64,000 nucleotides of DNA from Bacteroidetes bacterium UBA2322 (GCA_002345145.1 DDVC01000073.1:39680-103679), one strand, 5' to 3'; numbered from the stretch's first letter, positions 26,061 to 36,430 are shown. Notes: a model not told the origin generated them from the letters alone. Numbers and translations are program-made.

Positions 26061-27884
26061 TTAAACCGAAGCACTTTCTGCCTGTTTTTCCATACGGCGG
26101 CGGTCGTTTTCGTCTAAGTATATTTTGCGCAGCCTGATGCTTTGGGGGGTAATTTCTACATACTCGCCGTCTTCTATGTATTCCATAGCTTCTTCTAACG
26201 AGAACTTAATAGCGGGTGGCAGTTTTACCTTCTCATCGGTGCCCGATGCGCGCACGTTGCTTAGTTTTTTGGTTTTGGTAAGGTTAACCACCAAGTCGTT
26301 TGAACGGGTGTGTTCGCCCACTATTTGCCCTTCGTAAATGGCATCGCCGGGTTCAACAAAAAACATACCTCGGTCTTGTAGTTTATCAAGGGTGTAAGCA
26401 ATGGCAGTGCCGGTTTCCATAGAAATAAGGGTGCCGTTTATGCGCGAGGGCAACTCACCTTTCCATGGGCGGTACTCGGTAAAGCGGTGTGCCATAATAG
26501 CTTCGCCGGCGGTGGTATTAAGTATTATGGTACGCAAACCAATCAATCCGCGCGAGGGGATGTTAAATTCTAAGTGCATTACATCGCTTTTGGGAGTCAT
26601 AATAGCCAGCTCGCCCCCGCGTTGTGTAGCCAGTTCTATTACCTTACCCGCTTTTCCTTCGGGCGTATCTATGGTAAGTATTTCATAGGGCTCGCATTTT
26701 TGTCCGTTTATGGTGCGAATAATTACCTTAGGTTTGCCCACTTGCAGTTCATATCCTTCGCGGCGCATGGTTTCTATAAGGATAGACAAGTGTAAAACGC
26801 CCCTGCCATAAACTATGTAAGCATCGGGCGAGTCGGTTTCTTCTACTTTCAGGGCAAGATTTTTTTCGGTTTCCTTAAAAAGGCGGTCGCGCAGGTGTCG
26901 GGAGGTAACAAATTTACCCTCTTTGCCAAAAAACGGCGAGTTGTTAATGGTAAAAAACATGCCCATTGTAGGCTCGTCAATGGCAATGGCAGGCAGCGCT
27001 TCGGGGTTTTCAAAATCGGCAATGGTATCGCCTATTTCAAAGCCCTCTACGCCGGTAATGGCGCACAAATCGCCGCAAACTACCTTATCGGTTTTTACTT
27101 TACCTAAACCCTCAAAGGCATATACCTCTTTTATGCGCGATTTTACGATACTGCCATCGCGTTTTACCAAACTTACCGGCGTGTTTTCGGTAATAGTGCC
27201 GCGCGCAACTCGCCCAACGGCAATTCTCCCTATATAAGCAGAGTAGTCAATATTGGTAACTTGCATTTGCACAGTACCCTCTATAAAAGGCGGTGCGGGT
27301 ATGGCTTCTAAAATTACATCAAGCAGGTGGGTAACATCGGTAGAGGTTGTTTTCCAGTCGCCGCTCATCCAACCTTGTTTGGCAGAGCCGTAAACAGTAG
27401 GAAAATCTAACTGCTCTTCGGTGGCATCGAGGTTAAACATGAGGTCAAAAATTTCTTCGTGCACCTCATCGGGACGGCAGTTTTCCTTGTCCACTTTATT
27501 TATAACCACAATAGGTTTTAGGCGTTTGGCAAGCGCTTTTTGCAGCACATAACGGGTTTGCGGCATAGCGCCCTCAAAAGCATCAACTAACAGCAGCACA
27601 CCGTCTGCCATGTTTAGTACGCGCTCCACTTCGCCACCAAAATCGGCGTGCCCGGGCGTATCAATGATGTTAATTTTTACCCCTTTATAGGTTACCGATA
27701 CATTTTTAGACAAGATGGTAATGCCGCGCTCGCGTTCCAGTTCGTTGTTGTCTAAGATAAGTTCGCCGGTTTTTTGGTGGTCGGCAAAGAGTTTGCACTG
27801 GTGCAGAATTTTGTCAACCAAGGTAGTTTTACCGTGGTCAACGTGGGCAATAATGGCGATATTGCGGATGGCTTGATTTTGCAT
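26061..27884 (-). CDS. typA: Ribosome-associated GTPase BipA/TypA
   Basis: A 607-residue translational GTPase: G1 [13 protein letters not shown] at residues 10-22, switch I ERGITI, G3 [13 protein letters not shown]4 NKVDK, then EF-G-like domains and the BipA-specific C-terminal domain (TEYRPWKGE, and [21 protein letters not shown] in parts). BipA acts in 50S assembly and stress adaptation. The open frame extends upstream, but the ATG ending at 27884 (MQNQAIRN) fits the family and lies behind a -7 box. Confidence 0.96.
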   Translation of the reverse strand: MQNQAIRNIAIIAHVDHGKTTLVDKILHQCKLFADHQKTGELILDNNELERERGITILSKNVSVTYKGVKINIIDTPGHADFGGEVERVLNMADGVLLLVDAFEGAMPQTRYVLQKALAKRLKPIVVINKVDKENCRPDEVHEEIFDLMFNLDATEEQLDFPTVYGSAKQGWMSGDWKTTSTDVTHLLDVILEAIPAPPFIEGTVQMQVTNIDYSAYIGRIAVGRVARGTITENTPVSLVKRDGSIVKSRIKEVYAFEGLGKVKTDKVVCGDLCAITGVEGFEIGDTIADFENPEALPAIAIDEPTMGMFFTINNSPFFGKEGKFVTSRHLRDRLFKETEKNLALKVEETDSPDAYIVYGRGVLHLSILIETMRREGYELQVGKPKVIIRTINGQKCEPYEILTIDTPEGKAGKVIELATQRGGELAIMTPKSDVMHLEFNIPSRGLIGLRTIILNTTAGEAIMAHRFTEYRPWKGELPSRINGTLISMETGTAIAYTLDKLQDRGMFFVEPGDAIYEGQIVGEHTRSNDLVVNLTKTKKLSNVRASGTDEKVKLPPAIKFSLEEAMEYIEDGEYVEITPQSIRLRKIYLDENDRRRMEKQAESASV

Positions 27885-27926
27885 GAGAATATAAAATAAA
27901 ATGCAGTAATGTTCCGATTCGGGGTG

Positions 27927-27934
27927 CAAAGGTA
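27927..27934 (-). promoter_or_regulatory. -7 element for typA
   Basis: TACCTTTG on the minus strand about 43 nt before the chosen ATG. This supports starting typA at 27884 rather than at 27962. Confidence 0.45.
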
Positions 27935-28144
27935 CGCAAAATAATCGGCAAATTGGTTGCATGGGTATAATCCCGATGAAAAGTTTAAAGATTTGGTCAT
28001 AATTTGTGTTAAAGTAATTAAGGCAATTATTTCCATTGTTCGTTCTAACGGAAAAATAGGGCTTGTTTATACAAACTTACACTGCTGCAACTTGCAAAAG
28101 GGCAAGCTAAACCAAATGACAACCGGTTTATGACATGGAGCAAC

Positions 28145-29335
28145 TTAGTTTGCCCGATGCTGCTTTACAAATTCTGTTGTAATTGGCGGCACATAATTAA
28201 CCGAGCCAAAAACAACCCAAAATCGGGTTTTAAAACTGCGGTTTGCTTTCAGTTCATATAGTATTTTTGCCAATCCGCCGTATAAAATTCTAAGCGGGTT
28301 CATCACAATAGGCGGGTTATGGGTAAGCCCCACTTGTGGTGTTTGCGCAGGTGGCTCGGCATAGGTGCCAAAAATGCGGTCCCACAGGCAAAAAGGTCCG
28401 CCGGTTAGGTTTGCCATTTGATGCTCTTGTGCCGATGAGTGGTGCAAAAAGTGGTAAATGCCGCCGCCGGTAATATCGCACAAAAAGCGCAAAACCCGAT
28501 TTTTATAGGCGGTGGTGTAATGAACGCCGCTATGGTTAAAAATTTCGATAAAATAACTCAGCAAAAAATACATGCTGCCCTCAAACAGCATAGGCTGGGT
28601 GTAAACTATTTTCCCGATGATAATAAAAACCACCCCTCTGGGCAATGCCAAAAAGAAATCAAACAAATAAGCGGGCGCATTTGCCATAGGGTGTAAAATT
28701 TCGGCAGCATGATGCGGCTGGTGAAACACATACCAAACAAACCGAGAGGTATGTGCCAGCCGATGTACAAAATACTCGGGCAGCGAGCTCAAAACCAAGG
28801 CAAGCAGTAAGGCAAGGGGGTAAAACTTTACGTTAAACAACGTTGGGATATGGTTGTTTACCCAATGATATAACCCCTGCACTACCCTCTCGGCAAAATG
28901 AAATCCGTGGGCAAAGGTGTATCCGGCACTCCAAAACATGCCGCCGGCTATTGCCAACACCAGCAAATTAACCGCAAGGGCAGTGACAATGGCAGTGAAA
29001 TAAACCACAAAATCGCGCCTAAATTTATCGGGGTTATGGGTTTTGAGTGTTTTAAAATACGAGTCCACAATTATGCCATACCTAAAAATAATACACAAAG
29101 CCGCCACCACCAACCAAATATGCACATAATACCCAAACCCCACATCGGGGTTGTTGCCTTTAATGGCTTGCAAATAATGTGGTAGGTTAAATTCGCTGTG
29201 CATGGTAAACAATACCTCTACTACCGGATACCACAATCCTACCACCAATACCACCAGTAGTGCAAACACAGCATAATAGGGTTTACCTATTTCAAACTCT
29301 GTGTTCCAAAGCCGGCTCAACCACTTTTTTACCAT
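28145..29335 (-). CDS. Sterol desaturase / fatty acid hydroxylase family membrane protein
   Basis: A 396-residue membrane protein with four to six hydrophobic helices and the three histidine boxes of the family: HRLAH and HQPHH near residues 190-206, HSGVH near 270 and HFLHH with QEHQMANLTGG near 295-315. These bind a di-iron centre. Family members hydroxylate or desaturate lipids; the substrate is not predictable here. It sits between typA and the Cmr operon on the same strand, about 70 bp from cmr6, but is probably unrelated to CRISPR. Confidence 0.9.
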   Translation of the reverse strand: MVKKWLSRLWNTEFEIGKPYYAVFALLVVLVVGLWYPVVEVLFTMHSEFNLPHYLQAIKGNNPDVGFGYYVHIWLVVAALCIIFRYGIIVDSYFKTLKTHNPDKFRRDFVVYFTAIVTALAVNLLVLAIAGGMFWSAGYTFAHGFHFAERVVQGLYHWVNNHIPTLFNVKFYPLALLLALVLSSLPEYFVHRLAHTSRFVWYVFHQPHHAAEILHPMANAPAYLFDFFLALPRGVVFIIIGKIVYTQPMLFEGSMYFLLSYFIEIFNHSGVHYTTAYKNRVLRFLCDITGGGIYHFLHHSSAQEHQMANLTGGPFCLWDRIFGTYAEPPAQTPQVGLTHNPPIVMNPLRILYGGLAKILYELKANRSFKTRFWVVFGSVNYVPPITTEFVKQHRAN

Positions 29336-29401
29336 TTCTGCCTAATTATTATTGGGGAAACGCAGGCTGGGCGGTGTGTGGTGTGTAAAACAGCAAAAAT
29401 A

Positions 29402-30589
29402 TTACCCTCGCATATACCCATACCCGATGGCTGTTTTTGCGCCTATGCCGTGCAAAGTAAGGGCAGACTGTAGCCAGTAGGTGGCAAGCTCCAATACTGT
29501 ACTTTTATTACTGAGCCTGCTGCCCGATGGCAGGAAAACGCCCATATCGCCCATTTTTTGTAACCCGATAGCCTCTAATGACGGATTATCTCTAACGCCT
29601 ACAATGGTTTGGAAGTAAAAATCGTTGCCCGATAAAGATTTATTGCCTACCGTTAAAAACACAATGGGATTGGGGCTTTGTGTATCGGTAGGGGCTTCAT
29701 TGCCACCGTAGTAATTGGGGTAGTGAACGTTCATAATATCGGGTTCTATGGCGGGTGCGGCATTGGGGAAACTGTCAAAAAACAGGAGCTGCCCTTCGTG
29801 TTGTTCTTTATCGTAGCTCTTATCATCGGAGCCAAGTAAGTAAACAAACAGCTCATTTTGCAGGGCAATGGTTTCCTGATTATTAAAACAGCAGGCTATA
29901 ACCCAACTGCGCACTACGCCTTTTATACTGCTGGCAGGCAGGTAGGGTATGCCATAGATGTGGTGTAGGGTAATGGCGGTTTCATAAACACTTTCTAAGC
30001 CTAAGCCCACAATGAGCCTCCAATCGGGCTGAAACCGCAGGGTGTGGTAGTTGCCGTGTGGGTGCGTAAGGGAGCGGGCACAGCGCTCTTGCCGGGCGGC
30101 AAGAGCGGTAAAATCGGTACTGCCGTAATTGGGGCGGATTTGATATTCTATCTGTCCTCGGTAGGTGCGGAAAAAATAAAATTCATGCCTGCCTCTTGCC
30201 GTATTCCATTCACATCGGGTGGCTTTGTAGAGTTTCAAGGAAAAATTGTCTATATCGGTAAAACCGTTCAGGTTGCGCAGTATGGGGTGCAGTATTTTGG
30301 TTTTATCAAAGCTGTCGGGGTGTTTAAATGTATTGCCGCCGGTGGGTTGTTTGGCAGTTTGCCGGGTTAAATCGAGCAGTACCGTACCATTTGTCAGCAC
30401 AATTTTTTTGACTGCGCCGCCTTCGGAGTAAAAAGTGCAGGCTGCGCCGTTTAAATCGGCATTGGTAAATATGTACTGCGGCGGAACGTTAATTTGTTTG
30501 GTTTTACCGTCTTTTTCATATTGCAAGTACCCCACAAACCTGCCTTTTTGTGTGGGCAGTATTACCAATCGGGCATCTGTTTGTTGCAT
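29402..30589 (-). CDS. cmr6: Type III-B CRISPR RAMP protein Cmr6
   Basis: A 395-residue RAMP protein. The C-terminal 240 residues carry the Cmr6 core: LIVGLGLESVYET near 202, the YLPASSIKGVVRSW substrate loop near 226-239, DSFPNAAP near 278, and the terminal Gly-rich loop GIGAKTAIGYGYM. About 165 residues precede the core (usual Cmr6 length is 230-340), including a small beta-rich domain at 1-75. Cmr6 caps the Cmr backbone and binds the 3' part of the crRNA-target duplex. Last gene of the operon; 11 bp from cmr5. Confidence 0.92.
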   Translation of the reverse strand: MQQTDARLVILPTQKGRFVGYLQYEKDGKTKQINVPPQYIFTNADLNGAACTFYSEGGAVKKIVLTNGTVLLDLTRQTAKQPTGGNTFKHPDSFDKTKILHPILRNLNGFTDIDNFSLKLYKATRCEWNTARGRHEFYFFRTYRGQIEYQIRPNYGSTDFTALAARQERCARSLTHPHGNYHTLRFQPDWRLIVGLGLESVYETAITLHHIYGIPYLPASSIKGVVRSWVIACCFNNQETIALQNELFVYLLGSDDKSYDKEQHEGQLLFFDSFPNAAPAIEPDIMNVHYPNYYGGNEAPTDTQSPNPIVFLTVGNKSLSGNDFYFQTIVGVRDNPSLEAIGLQKMGDMGVFLPSGSRLSNKSTVLELATYWLQSALTLHGIGAKTAIGYGYMRG

Positions 30590-30600
30590 AAGGTTGAGAT

Positions 30601-30984
30601 TTAAGCGGTGATTGCTTCAGCAAAGCGGCGGTACCAGTTTAAAAAAGCAAGCACTTCATTAGTAATGGCGCGGTAAACGGCGGGGTCTTCCAAATTGATG
30701 AGGTAATCTATAAAGCCGGTATCGGTATTGGTGGTTACCTTAGTGTGAATATCGGGAGCTACTTTCTTAATATCGTCTTTCAGCCATTTTATTATATCGG
30801 CATAAATGGTGTTGTATGCCTGCCTGTTTTTTGATTTTATGAAAGCCAATGCCGGCGCTAAGCCATGACTTTTAATCATCATGGGCACTTTTTTGGCGTA
30901 AGATTTAAACTCGTCGGTTTTTGGTGCCTCTTGCACGTATTTTAATGCTTTGGCGGCTCTGCCTTGTTCTACTTTACTACGCAT
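30601..30984 (-). CDS. cmr5: Type III-B CRISPR small subunit Cmr5
   Basis: A 127-residue, mostly helical protein with the Cmr5 opening MRSKVEQGRAAKAL, a KSYAKKVPMMIKSHGLAPAL segment and a C-terminal VLAFLNWYRRFAEA helix. Cmr5 forms the inner filament of the Cmr complex and contacts target RNA. It lies 22 bp after cmr4 and 11 bp before cmr6, so the three are clearly co-transcribed. Confidence 0.93.
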   Translation of the reverse strand: MRSKVEQGRAAKALKYVQEAPKTDEFKSYAKKVPMMIKSHGLAPALAFIKSKNRQAYNTIYADIIKWLKDDIKKVAPDIHTKVTTNTDTGFIDYLINLEDPAVYRAITNEVLAFLNWYRRFAEAITA

Positions 30985-31006
30985 GGTATAGTGATTTTTG
31001 GATGGG

Positions 31007-32101
31007 TTAGAGTAAATGGGTTCTTAGTACGCCTTTACCCAATGTGGTATTAGCGCCCAATTGAAAAACGTGGTTGAGTTGTTTGGCAAGGGTATCGGTT
31101 ACAAACTCCTGCACTTCATTTGCGCTGAGGGTGGCTTTTTTACCGCGCTCATCGGTAAACATGGCAAGGCTGTATAAGATGCTCTCGGTAGGGAGGTATT
31201 CTTCGGTAAACAATGCGCCGGTGGCTACGGTACCGGTTTGGTTGTCTATTTTGGTACGGGTTACTACTTCGGTGCTGAGTTTTACAAAGTCTCTAAAATC
31301 GTCGTCGGACAGAATGACGAGGCGGTTTTTGAGCAGTAATTGCCAGTAGTTTTGTTCGGGTTGGGTAAATAGCATTTTGGCTAATGCACCGGCAAATTTA
31401 TAGGCAAGGTCTTCGGTATCGGTTTTTACCTCAAAAGCGTATTCCTCCAATACTATCGTTTTGTCGTTTATACCTATTTCGTTGGCATTGCTTGCCCTAC
31501 ATGCCTGCTGCCCAATGGCTAATTTAGGTACTAAGGCGCTAAGGGTTTGTTTGAGTTCGTTATTAATGTTTGCAATTTTGAGTTCGTGTTCTAATTTTGC
31601 CAATACCGATTTGCAGGTTATCCACACAAAAACGCCTTTCATGCTCTTAACCGGAAACAGCAGCAAGCGCGCATCGGTAAGGGCAAGGCAGCCGGCAAAT
31701 TCGTGTCCGTCTTTTGCCTTGTCATCACCGTCTTCTTTGTATTCTTTGTATTTGAAAAGTTTTTTCAGCCTGTTGGCGGTAGCTTTTTTCATACTGCCGT
31801 CGTCAAACCCAAAAACCCGATGCACTTTTACATCGTTGGCTTCCCAAGAAGCAAAGGCTTTTGCTTTATTTTCATGCTCTTCTTCGGGTAATGCTTCATC
31901 GGTTCTTACGTTTTTAAACGTTTCGTAGGCGTGTTCAAAGGCTTCGCGCAGGGCGCCTTTTAGCGAGGAGCTTTCAATTTTGGGGAAATCGGTATGCCGC
32001 TCGCGCTGGATAGGGAGGTCAACAAACCCTAAGTCATCGCCGGTGCCGGCGTGCAGGGGTGTTTCGCAAATAAGAAACAGGGGGCGTGTAATTTGGTACA
32101 T
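31007..32101 (-). CDS. cmr4: Type III-B CRISPR backbone RNase Cmr4
   Basis: A 364-residue RAMP protein. Residues 15-38 give the Cmr4 signature: PLHAGTGDD then [16 protein letters not shown], where Asp28 aligns with the catalytic Asp26 of Pyrococcus furiosus Cmr4. IESSSLKGALRE follows at 39-50, and the C-terminus has TVATGALFTEEYLP and GANTTLGKGVL. Cmr4 forms the repeated backbone and cuts target RNA every 6 nt. Somewhat longer than the ~300-residue norm because of an insert near 60-110. Its first ~120 bp and upstream ~23 bp are duplicated at 33045-33191. Confidence 0.95.
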   Translation of the reverse strand: MYQITRPLFLICETPLHAGTGDDLGFVDLPIQRERHTDFPKIESSSLKGALREAFEHAYETFKNVRTDEALPEEEHENKAKAFASWEANDVKVHRVFGFDDGSMKKATANRLKKLFKYKEYKEDGDDKAKDGHEFAGCLALTDARLLLFPVKSMKGVFVWITCKSVLAKLEHELKIANINNELKQTLSALVPKLAIGQQACRASNANEIGINDKTIVLEEYAFEVKTDTEDLAYKFAGALAKMLFTQPEQNYWQLLLKNRLVILSDDDFRDFVKLSTEVVTRTKIDNQTGTVATGALFTEEYLPTESILYSLAMFTDERGKKATLSANEVQEFVTDTLAKQLNHVFQLGANTTLGKGVLRTHLL

Positions 32102-32124
32102 AGTGTATGTAGATTTTACGGTTT
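31978..32124. repeat. cmr4 5'-end repeat, copy A (in the intact gene)
   Basis: 147 bp that match 33045-33191. The 104 bp from 32021 to 32124 (cmr4 codons 1-27 and 23 bp upstream) are identical; the 43 bp at 31978-32020 carry six substitutions. The match ends abruptly on both sides. Confidence 0.95.
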
Positions 32125-32147
32125 AACTAAAATGAAGAGATTGAAAC
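32121..32147. repeat. Single CRISPR-repeat-like 27-mer
   Basis: On the plus strand the 27 nt begin GTTTAACT and end GATTGAAAC, the style of many type I-B/III repeats that leave an ATTGAAAC tag on crRNA. It begins at the very edge of the duplicated cmr4 segment. Only one copy is seen and no spacer array, so it may be coincidence. Confidence 0.2.
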
Positions 32148-32182
32148 TAAAGAGTGGTTTATATAGGATTGCATAGTGGTGT

Positions 32183-32780
32183 TTATTCTTGTTTTTGAGG
32201 TGGGTTAATACTCTCGTAAATTGGTAAAGCCCATTCGTTAATAGGCGCATAAGTTTTTTGAAGTAACCCATTACTTGCTCTGAAAAGTAGTGTTGCATCT
32301 GCATACTCAATGGAATTATCATACACATATAATCTATCCACAAAAGAGGAAGCAAGGCAACAGTTAACAATAGATTTAGAAAAGCGACTAACAATTTTGG
32401 TTATTGGCACATCATGCCCACCCTCCATAACTCTATGGGCAATACGGCTTGCATTAATAGATGGGTGATTAGTACCAACAAAAAATAAACGTATAAAAAA
32501 ACCTGCTTCTTTTGCTCGGAGCATATACTCAACTTTATCAATTGCTGATAGCACAGTTTCAAAAATAAGGCTTTGTTTCAGTAAAAGACATTCTTCCCTT
32601 TGTTGTGCAGCAAGATTAGCCGCTTTTAGTACTGCCTCCGGAGAATTCCAATCGCCAAATTGCTCTTGCGCTATATTATCGGGATTTATATAAATACAGC
32701 CTTGTATCCATTCGTGTTTCAGGATTTGGGTGGTTATAGACGTTTTTCCCGAACCATTTGGACCTGCAATAACCAACAAC

Positions 32781-32800
<20 letters not shown>
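32183..32800 (-). CDS. Zeta-toxin-like P-loop kinase
   Basis: A 205-residue protein with Walker A AGPNGSGKTSI near residues 11-21, INPDNIAQEQFGDW near 37-50, a LIFETVLS segment near 78-85 and an SRFSKSI segment near 133, all as in the zeta toxin/UDP-N-acetylglucosamine kinase-like P-loop family. These kinases phosphorylate a cell-wall precursor or other small molecule and are toxic without their partner. The ATG ending at 32800 overlaps the end of the upstream 67-residue gene by 20 bp. It sits between the cmr4 remnant and intact cmr4. Confidence 0.82.
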
Positions 32801-33240
<440 letters not shown>

Positions 33241-33254
33241 TTAATTTAAAAGCA

Positions 33255-33860
33255 TTAAATTATGTTTTTGTATTCGTTTATAATGGTTTGTAAAGCGCCT
33301 AAAACCATGTCTAATTGATTGATGAAATACTTTTGTGTATCTATGGTAAAAGCGGAGTCTTCAAATTTAAGAAACATCCATTCATCGGCAGTGGTAACGC
33401 AGCCATACACAAAGGGAACCGGCTGGTTATGCTTTTGGTTAAACAACCATGCACCATACATTTGTGCGGCGCATTGGTCAATACCCAATTCAAAGTCATT
33501 TTTTTTAGCTTCTATGAGGGTAAAAATTGGATAGCTGATGGTAAATGACTGGGTGTTTTTGGCTAAAATAAAATCACATTCTCCGGTTAGTCCGGCGTTT
33601 TTGTCTGCTTCAAGCATATCGCCGGAGTAGATGGTGAAAAAATCATCATTTTGCTGTTTGAGTTCTAATAAAACAGGAGCTACAATCATTTCTGATTTTG
33701 CTTTTTCGCTTTTAATAGGATTTTTTCTGCTCATGGCAAGCGTATCTTTTAGCCAGTTGCTGTATGGCAGTGGCGCTACATGGGTAAAAAGGGGTTTATA
33801 GTAGGCTGCTAAGCCAAATTGCTCTTTTAGGCGCAGCAGGGTAAATTGTTTGTAAGACAT
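33255..33860 (-). CDS. PD-(D/E)XK-like nuclease-fold protein in the Cmr operon
   Basis: A 201-residue protein. Visible pattern: SEKAKSEMIVAPVLLEL near residues 51-67, GECDFILAK near 92-100, TLIEAKKND near 114-122, then QCAAQMYGAWLFNQ. The E, D and ExK residues (SE, CDF, EAK) fit a PD-(D/E)XK nuclease core. It belongs to a family of short proteins common in Cyanobacteria and Bacteroidota, often near mobile or defence genes, with no known role. It lies 16 bp after the CARF effector gene, so it is co-transcribed with the Cmr genes. Confidence 0.7.
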   Translation of the reverse strand: MSYKQFTLLRLKEQFGLAAYYKPLFTHVAPLPYSNWLKDTLAMSRKNPIKSEKAKSEMIVAPVLLELKQQNDDFFTIYSGDMLEADKNAGLTGECDFILAKNTQSFTISYPIFTLIEAKKNDFELGIDQCAAQMYGAWLFNQKHNQPVPFVYGCVTTADEWMFLKFEDSAFTIDTQKYFINQLDMVLGALQTIINEYKNII

Positions 33861-33876
33861 GGGATTAAACTGAGTT

Positions 33877-35340
33877 TTATCGGGTTAAACGCTCCCAAGT
33901 GAAATCATTCCATTGTATAGTTTCGAAATCAAATTGTTTTACTCTATCCGGGGTTATTTGCCAGTTTACATTATGTTTGTAATTATCGGGCGGTTGTACC
34001 CATAGCCAAACTAAATGTGAACAGGCAGAAATGTTAATTTGTTTCAATTCTTTAAATGCTGCCTCTTGGAATCGGTTAGGTTGGCGGTGGTGGTACATTG
34101 CCACAATACATTTTATTGCCCTTTGCCGCTCGTTGGCGTATGCCAGCGATGCTTGAAAAGCGCCTTGCCTGCATTTTCTCTCAATAGTATCACCATTTCC
34201 AAGTATTTTTACCTTCTCAGGCTTTACTTCTATGGATAGAATAAATTGGTCATTTTCTACCCACACATCGGCATCGTAAGCATCTCCTTGGGGTGATATA
34301 CCAATTGGTTTTTCCAATATTGTTTTATCGGGAAATTTATTGGCAAAGAACTGAAATACTTTTAGCTCCATTACCTTGCCTACTAAATTGCCTATATCAA
34401 TATCGTTGCTTCGGATGTTATTGTGGTAGGCAGCAAACAATAATTTACCTAATGCAGATAGGCTTATGCGCTTGGTATTTTCGCTGCCCGTTTCAATTTC
34501 AATGATTAAACCAGAATTGTCAATACTCCCAAAATCTGCTTGTTCTGCTAAATTATCTTTGAATACCTCGGGTGTAGGGAGGTTGTATAATGCCTTCTCG
34601 GGTTTAAGTAATTCAAATGCTAAGTAGTTATCCTCAAAAATACTATAATCAAACGCCACCGGCAGTTTTTCTAAGCCTATAATTTGTCCTTCTTTGTTAT
34701 CTTGGTGGGTGTAGCGGAGGGGGTAGTCGTAAATTTGCCCCATAATGGTGAGGATAGGAATGGTGGCTTTATAACCGCCCGATATGTTTAGTAGGGGTTT
34801 ATCGGTACCGGCTATGGCGTTTATGGCGGTAAGCAGGTTAGAGAAGCCGGTGGTTTGGAATTTTTGAGGGTCTTTTACCTGTAAATCGGGTATGGGCAAT
34901 ATAAACGCATCGGGATATGCCGATTGATATATGCTGCGTTGTTGCCAAATTGTGCCTAATTCGCCGGTATTGACCGCAGCGGCTATTTGTATTCGTTTGG
35001 CGGTTTCATCGCCGTCTTCTTTCTTAAAATTGAGCCATGCTATAATGAGTTCGCAGGCTATAACGGCGGTAACGGTATCGGTGGCAAGGAGGTACACTTG
35101 CAGCGTTTCGGCAGGTTTTTCTTTGGCTATTTCATAAAGGGTGTGAATTTCGGCACATACTTCTTGGTCGGTTTTGGGAAAAAGTTGGTTGCTTTGATTG
35201 TCTTGATTGCGAAATCTTTCAATTTCTGGCTGAATGCGCTCATTATCCCAATCAGACAGCAATGCATCTTTGCTGTTTGGAAACTGACCTTGATAATTTT
35301 GTGTTAAGATGGAAATGCCTACTGTGGTAATCACTTTCAT
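33877..35340 (-). CDS. CARF-domain effector with PD-(D/E)XK nuclease domain (Card1/Can2-like)
   Basis: A 487-residue protein. The N-terminal CARF fold starts ITTVGISILTQN, has YLLATDTVTAVIACELI near 83-99 and the ligand-loop NISGGYKATIP at 185-195; the style resembles the APE2256 CARF family. A middle part (about 285-320) looks like a winged helix. The C-terminal domain has Glu325 (GKVMELKVF), Asp358 (YDADVWVEN) and Glu371-x-Lys373 (SIEVKP), a complete PD-(D/E)XK set. Known relatives cut DNA and/or RNA when cyclic oligoadenylate made by Cas10 binds the CARF domain. Located between cmr3 and cmr4. Confidence 0.82.
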   Translation of the reverse strand: MKVITTVGISILTQNYQGQFPNSKDALLSDWDNERIQPEIERFRNQDNQSNQLFPKTDQEVCAEIHTLYEIAKEKPAETLQVYLLATDTVTAVIACELIIAWLNFKKEDGDETAKRIQIAAAVNTGELGTIWQQRSIYQSAYPDAFILPIPDLQVKDPQKFQTTGFSNLLTAINAIAGTDKPLLNISGGYKATIPILTIMGQIYDYPLRYTHQDNKEGQIIGLEKLPVAFDYSIFEDNYLAFELLKPEKALYNLPTPEVFKDNLAEQADFGSIDNSGLIIEIETGSENTKRISLSALGKLLFAAYHNNIRSNDIDIGNLVGKVMELKVFQFFANKFPDKTILEKPIGISPQGDAYDADVWVENDQFILSIEVKPEKVKILGNGDTIERKCRQGAFQASLAYANERQRAIKCIVAMYHHRQPNRFQEAAFKELKQINISACSHLVWLWVQPPDNYKHNVNWQITPDRVKQFDFETIQWNDFTWERLTR

Positions 35341-35353
35341 AACTGCCCGATGT

Positions 35354-36430
35354 TTAAATTTTACCCACCATTGCCAAGCCGTAACCCTCGTTTGGCAGGT
35401 AGTCTGATATGGTTTTACAATGCAATAACTCCTTTACCGCTTCAATAGTTCCGGCTACCAAGCGGAAGTAATAAACCGACCCGGCAGGCACTGTGCGGCA
35501 CATGGTTTTGGGTTGTTGCTCTTTAAGGTCAAAACCACCTATGGGCAGGGGTTTACCCAGCGCTGTGCCGGTGAGTTGCAAGGTTATTTTGCGGTCGCCG
35601 TTTCCTATTTCGCCAATGTAGTCATTTTCGGGTTTAATCCATGCGGGCAGCCAGCCTTGTGCAAAAATGGCGGGTGTAGCAAGGTAGAGTTTAAACAGGG
35701 TATCGGTTGGGGCAAGCGTAAAGGGTATTTGTGCGCTTACTGTTTTGTTGGGTTCTACGCTGAAATGGGCTAATTTGCTATCGGCGCCCAGTTTGGCAAT
35801 GCTAAGCCATTTGTGAGGAAAATCGGGCAGTTCTACTACAATTTGGGTTTTATTACTGAGGCGCTTCATATCCACCCGATAGAGTTTACCCTCATCGGTG
35901 GCAAAGGTGAGGTTATCTCTGCCAATGCCAATTTTAGGTTCCGAAACAAAGTACTTAGCGTTGGGCGATATTTTTGCTACATCGGTGGCTTTTAAATAGT
36001 CTTCAAGGTCAAACAGGGTAATGATGCCTTTGCTTTTTTCATTGTCCACCACAAAATCGGGGTAGGTTATTTGGGTAAGCGGTTTATTGCTCACTATGCC
36101 GGCTGCGGCAGCGTTGCGAGGCTGGAGTATGGTTTTCTGGGGATTGTTTTCCGTTTTTTCTATTGCAAAGTCATTGGGGGCGGTTACACAATAACCGCTT
36201 TCTGTTTGAAGGTATATGCCCGATATGGTGATGTGTTTGGTTGCTTCTTCCAAAGCCAATTTATCGGCAGTGGCAAAATTGGTATTGCCCAAAAACAGGG
36301 TGCGGATAGCGCCGTAAATAACGGAGGGCGAAGGCGGAAAAAGGCTGTCTGCCCACGAGTCGTCGCCCATAGAAAAGGGTTTGCCATCGCGAAAAAAGAG
36401 GGTATCAAAAGGGTTAATTTTAATAAGCAT
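35354..36430 (-). CDS. cmr3: Type III-B CRISPR protein Cmr3
   Basis: A 358-residue RAMP protein starting IKINPFDTLFFRDGKPFSMGDDSWADSLFPPSPS (in two adjoining pieces near residues 3-35), the hallmark of Cmr3, with VIYGAIRTLF next and a terminal NEGYGLAMVGKI. Cmr3 binds the 5' handle of crRNA and Cas10. It overlaps the end of cmr2 by 11 bp and is followed 13 bp later by the CARF effector gene. Confidence 0.94.
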   Translation of the reverse strand: MLIKINPFDTLFFRDGKPFSMGDDSWADSLFPPSPSVIYGAIRTLFLGNTNFATADKLALEEATKHITISGIYLQTESGYCVTAPNDFAIEKTENNPQKTILQPRNAAAAGIVSNKPLTQITYPDFVVDNEKSKGIITLFDLEDYLKATDVAKISPNAKYFVSEPKIGIGRDNLTFATDEGKLYRVDMKRLSNKTQIVVELPDFPHKWLSIAKLGADSKLAHFSVEPNKTVSAQIPFTLAPTDTLFKLYLATPAIFAQGWLPAWIKPENDYIGEIGNGDRKITLQLTGTALGKPLPIGGFDLKEQQPKTMCRTVPAGSVYYFRLVAGTIEAVKELLHCKTISDYLPNEGYGLAMVGKI

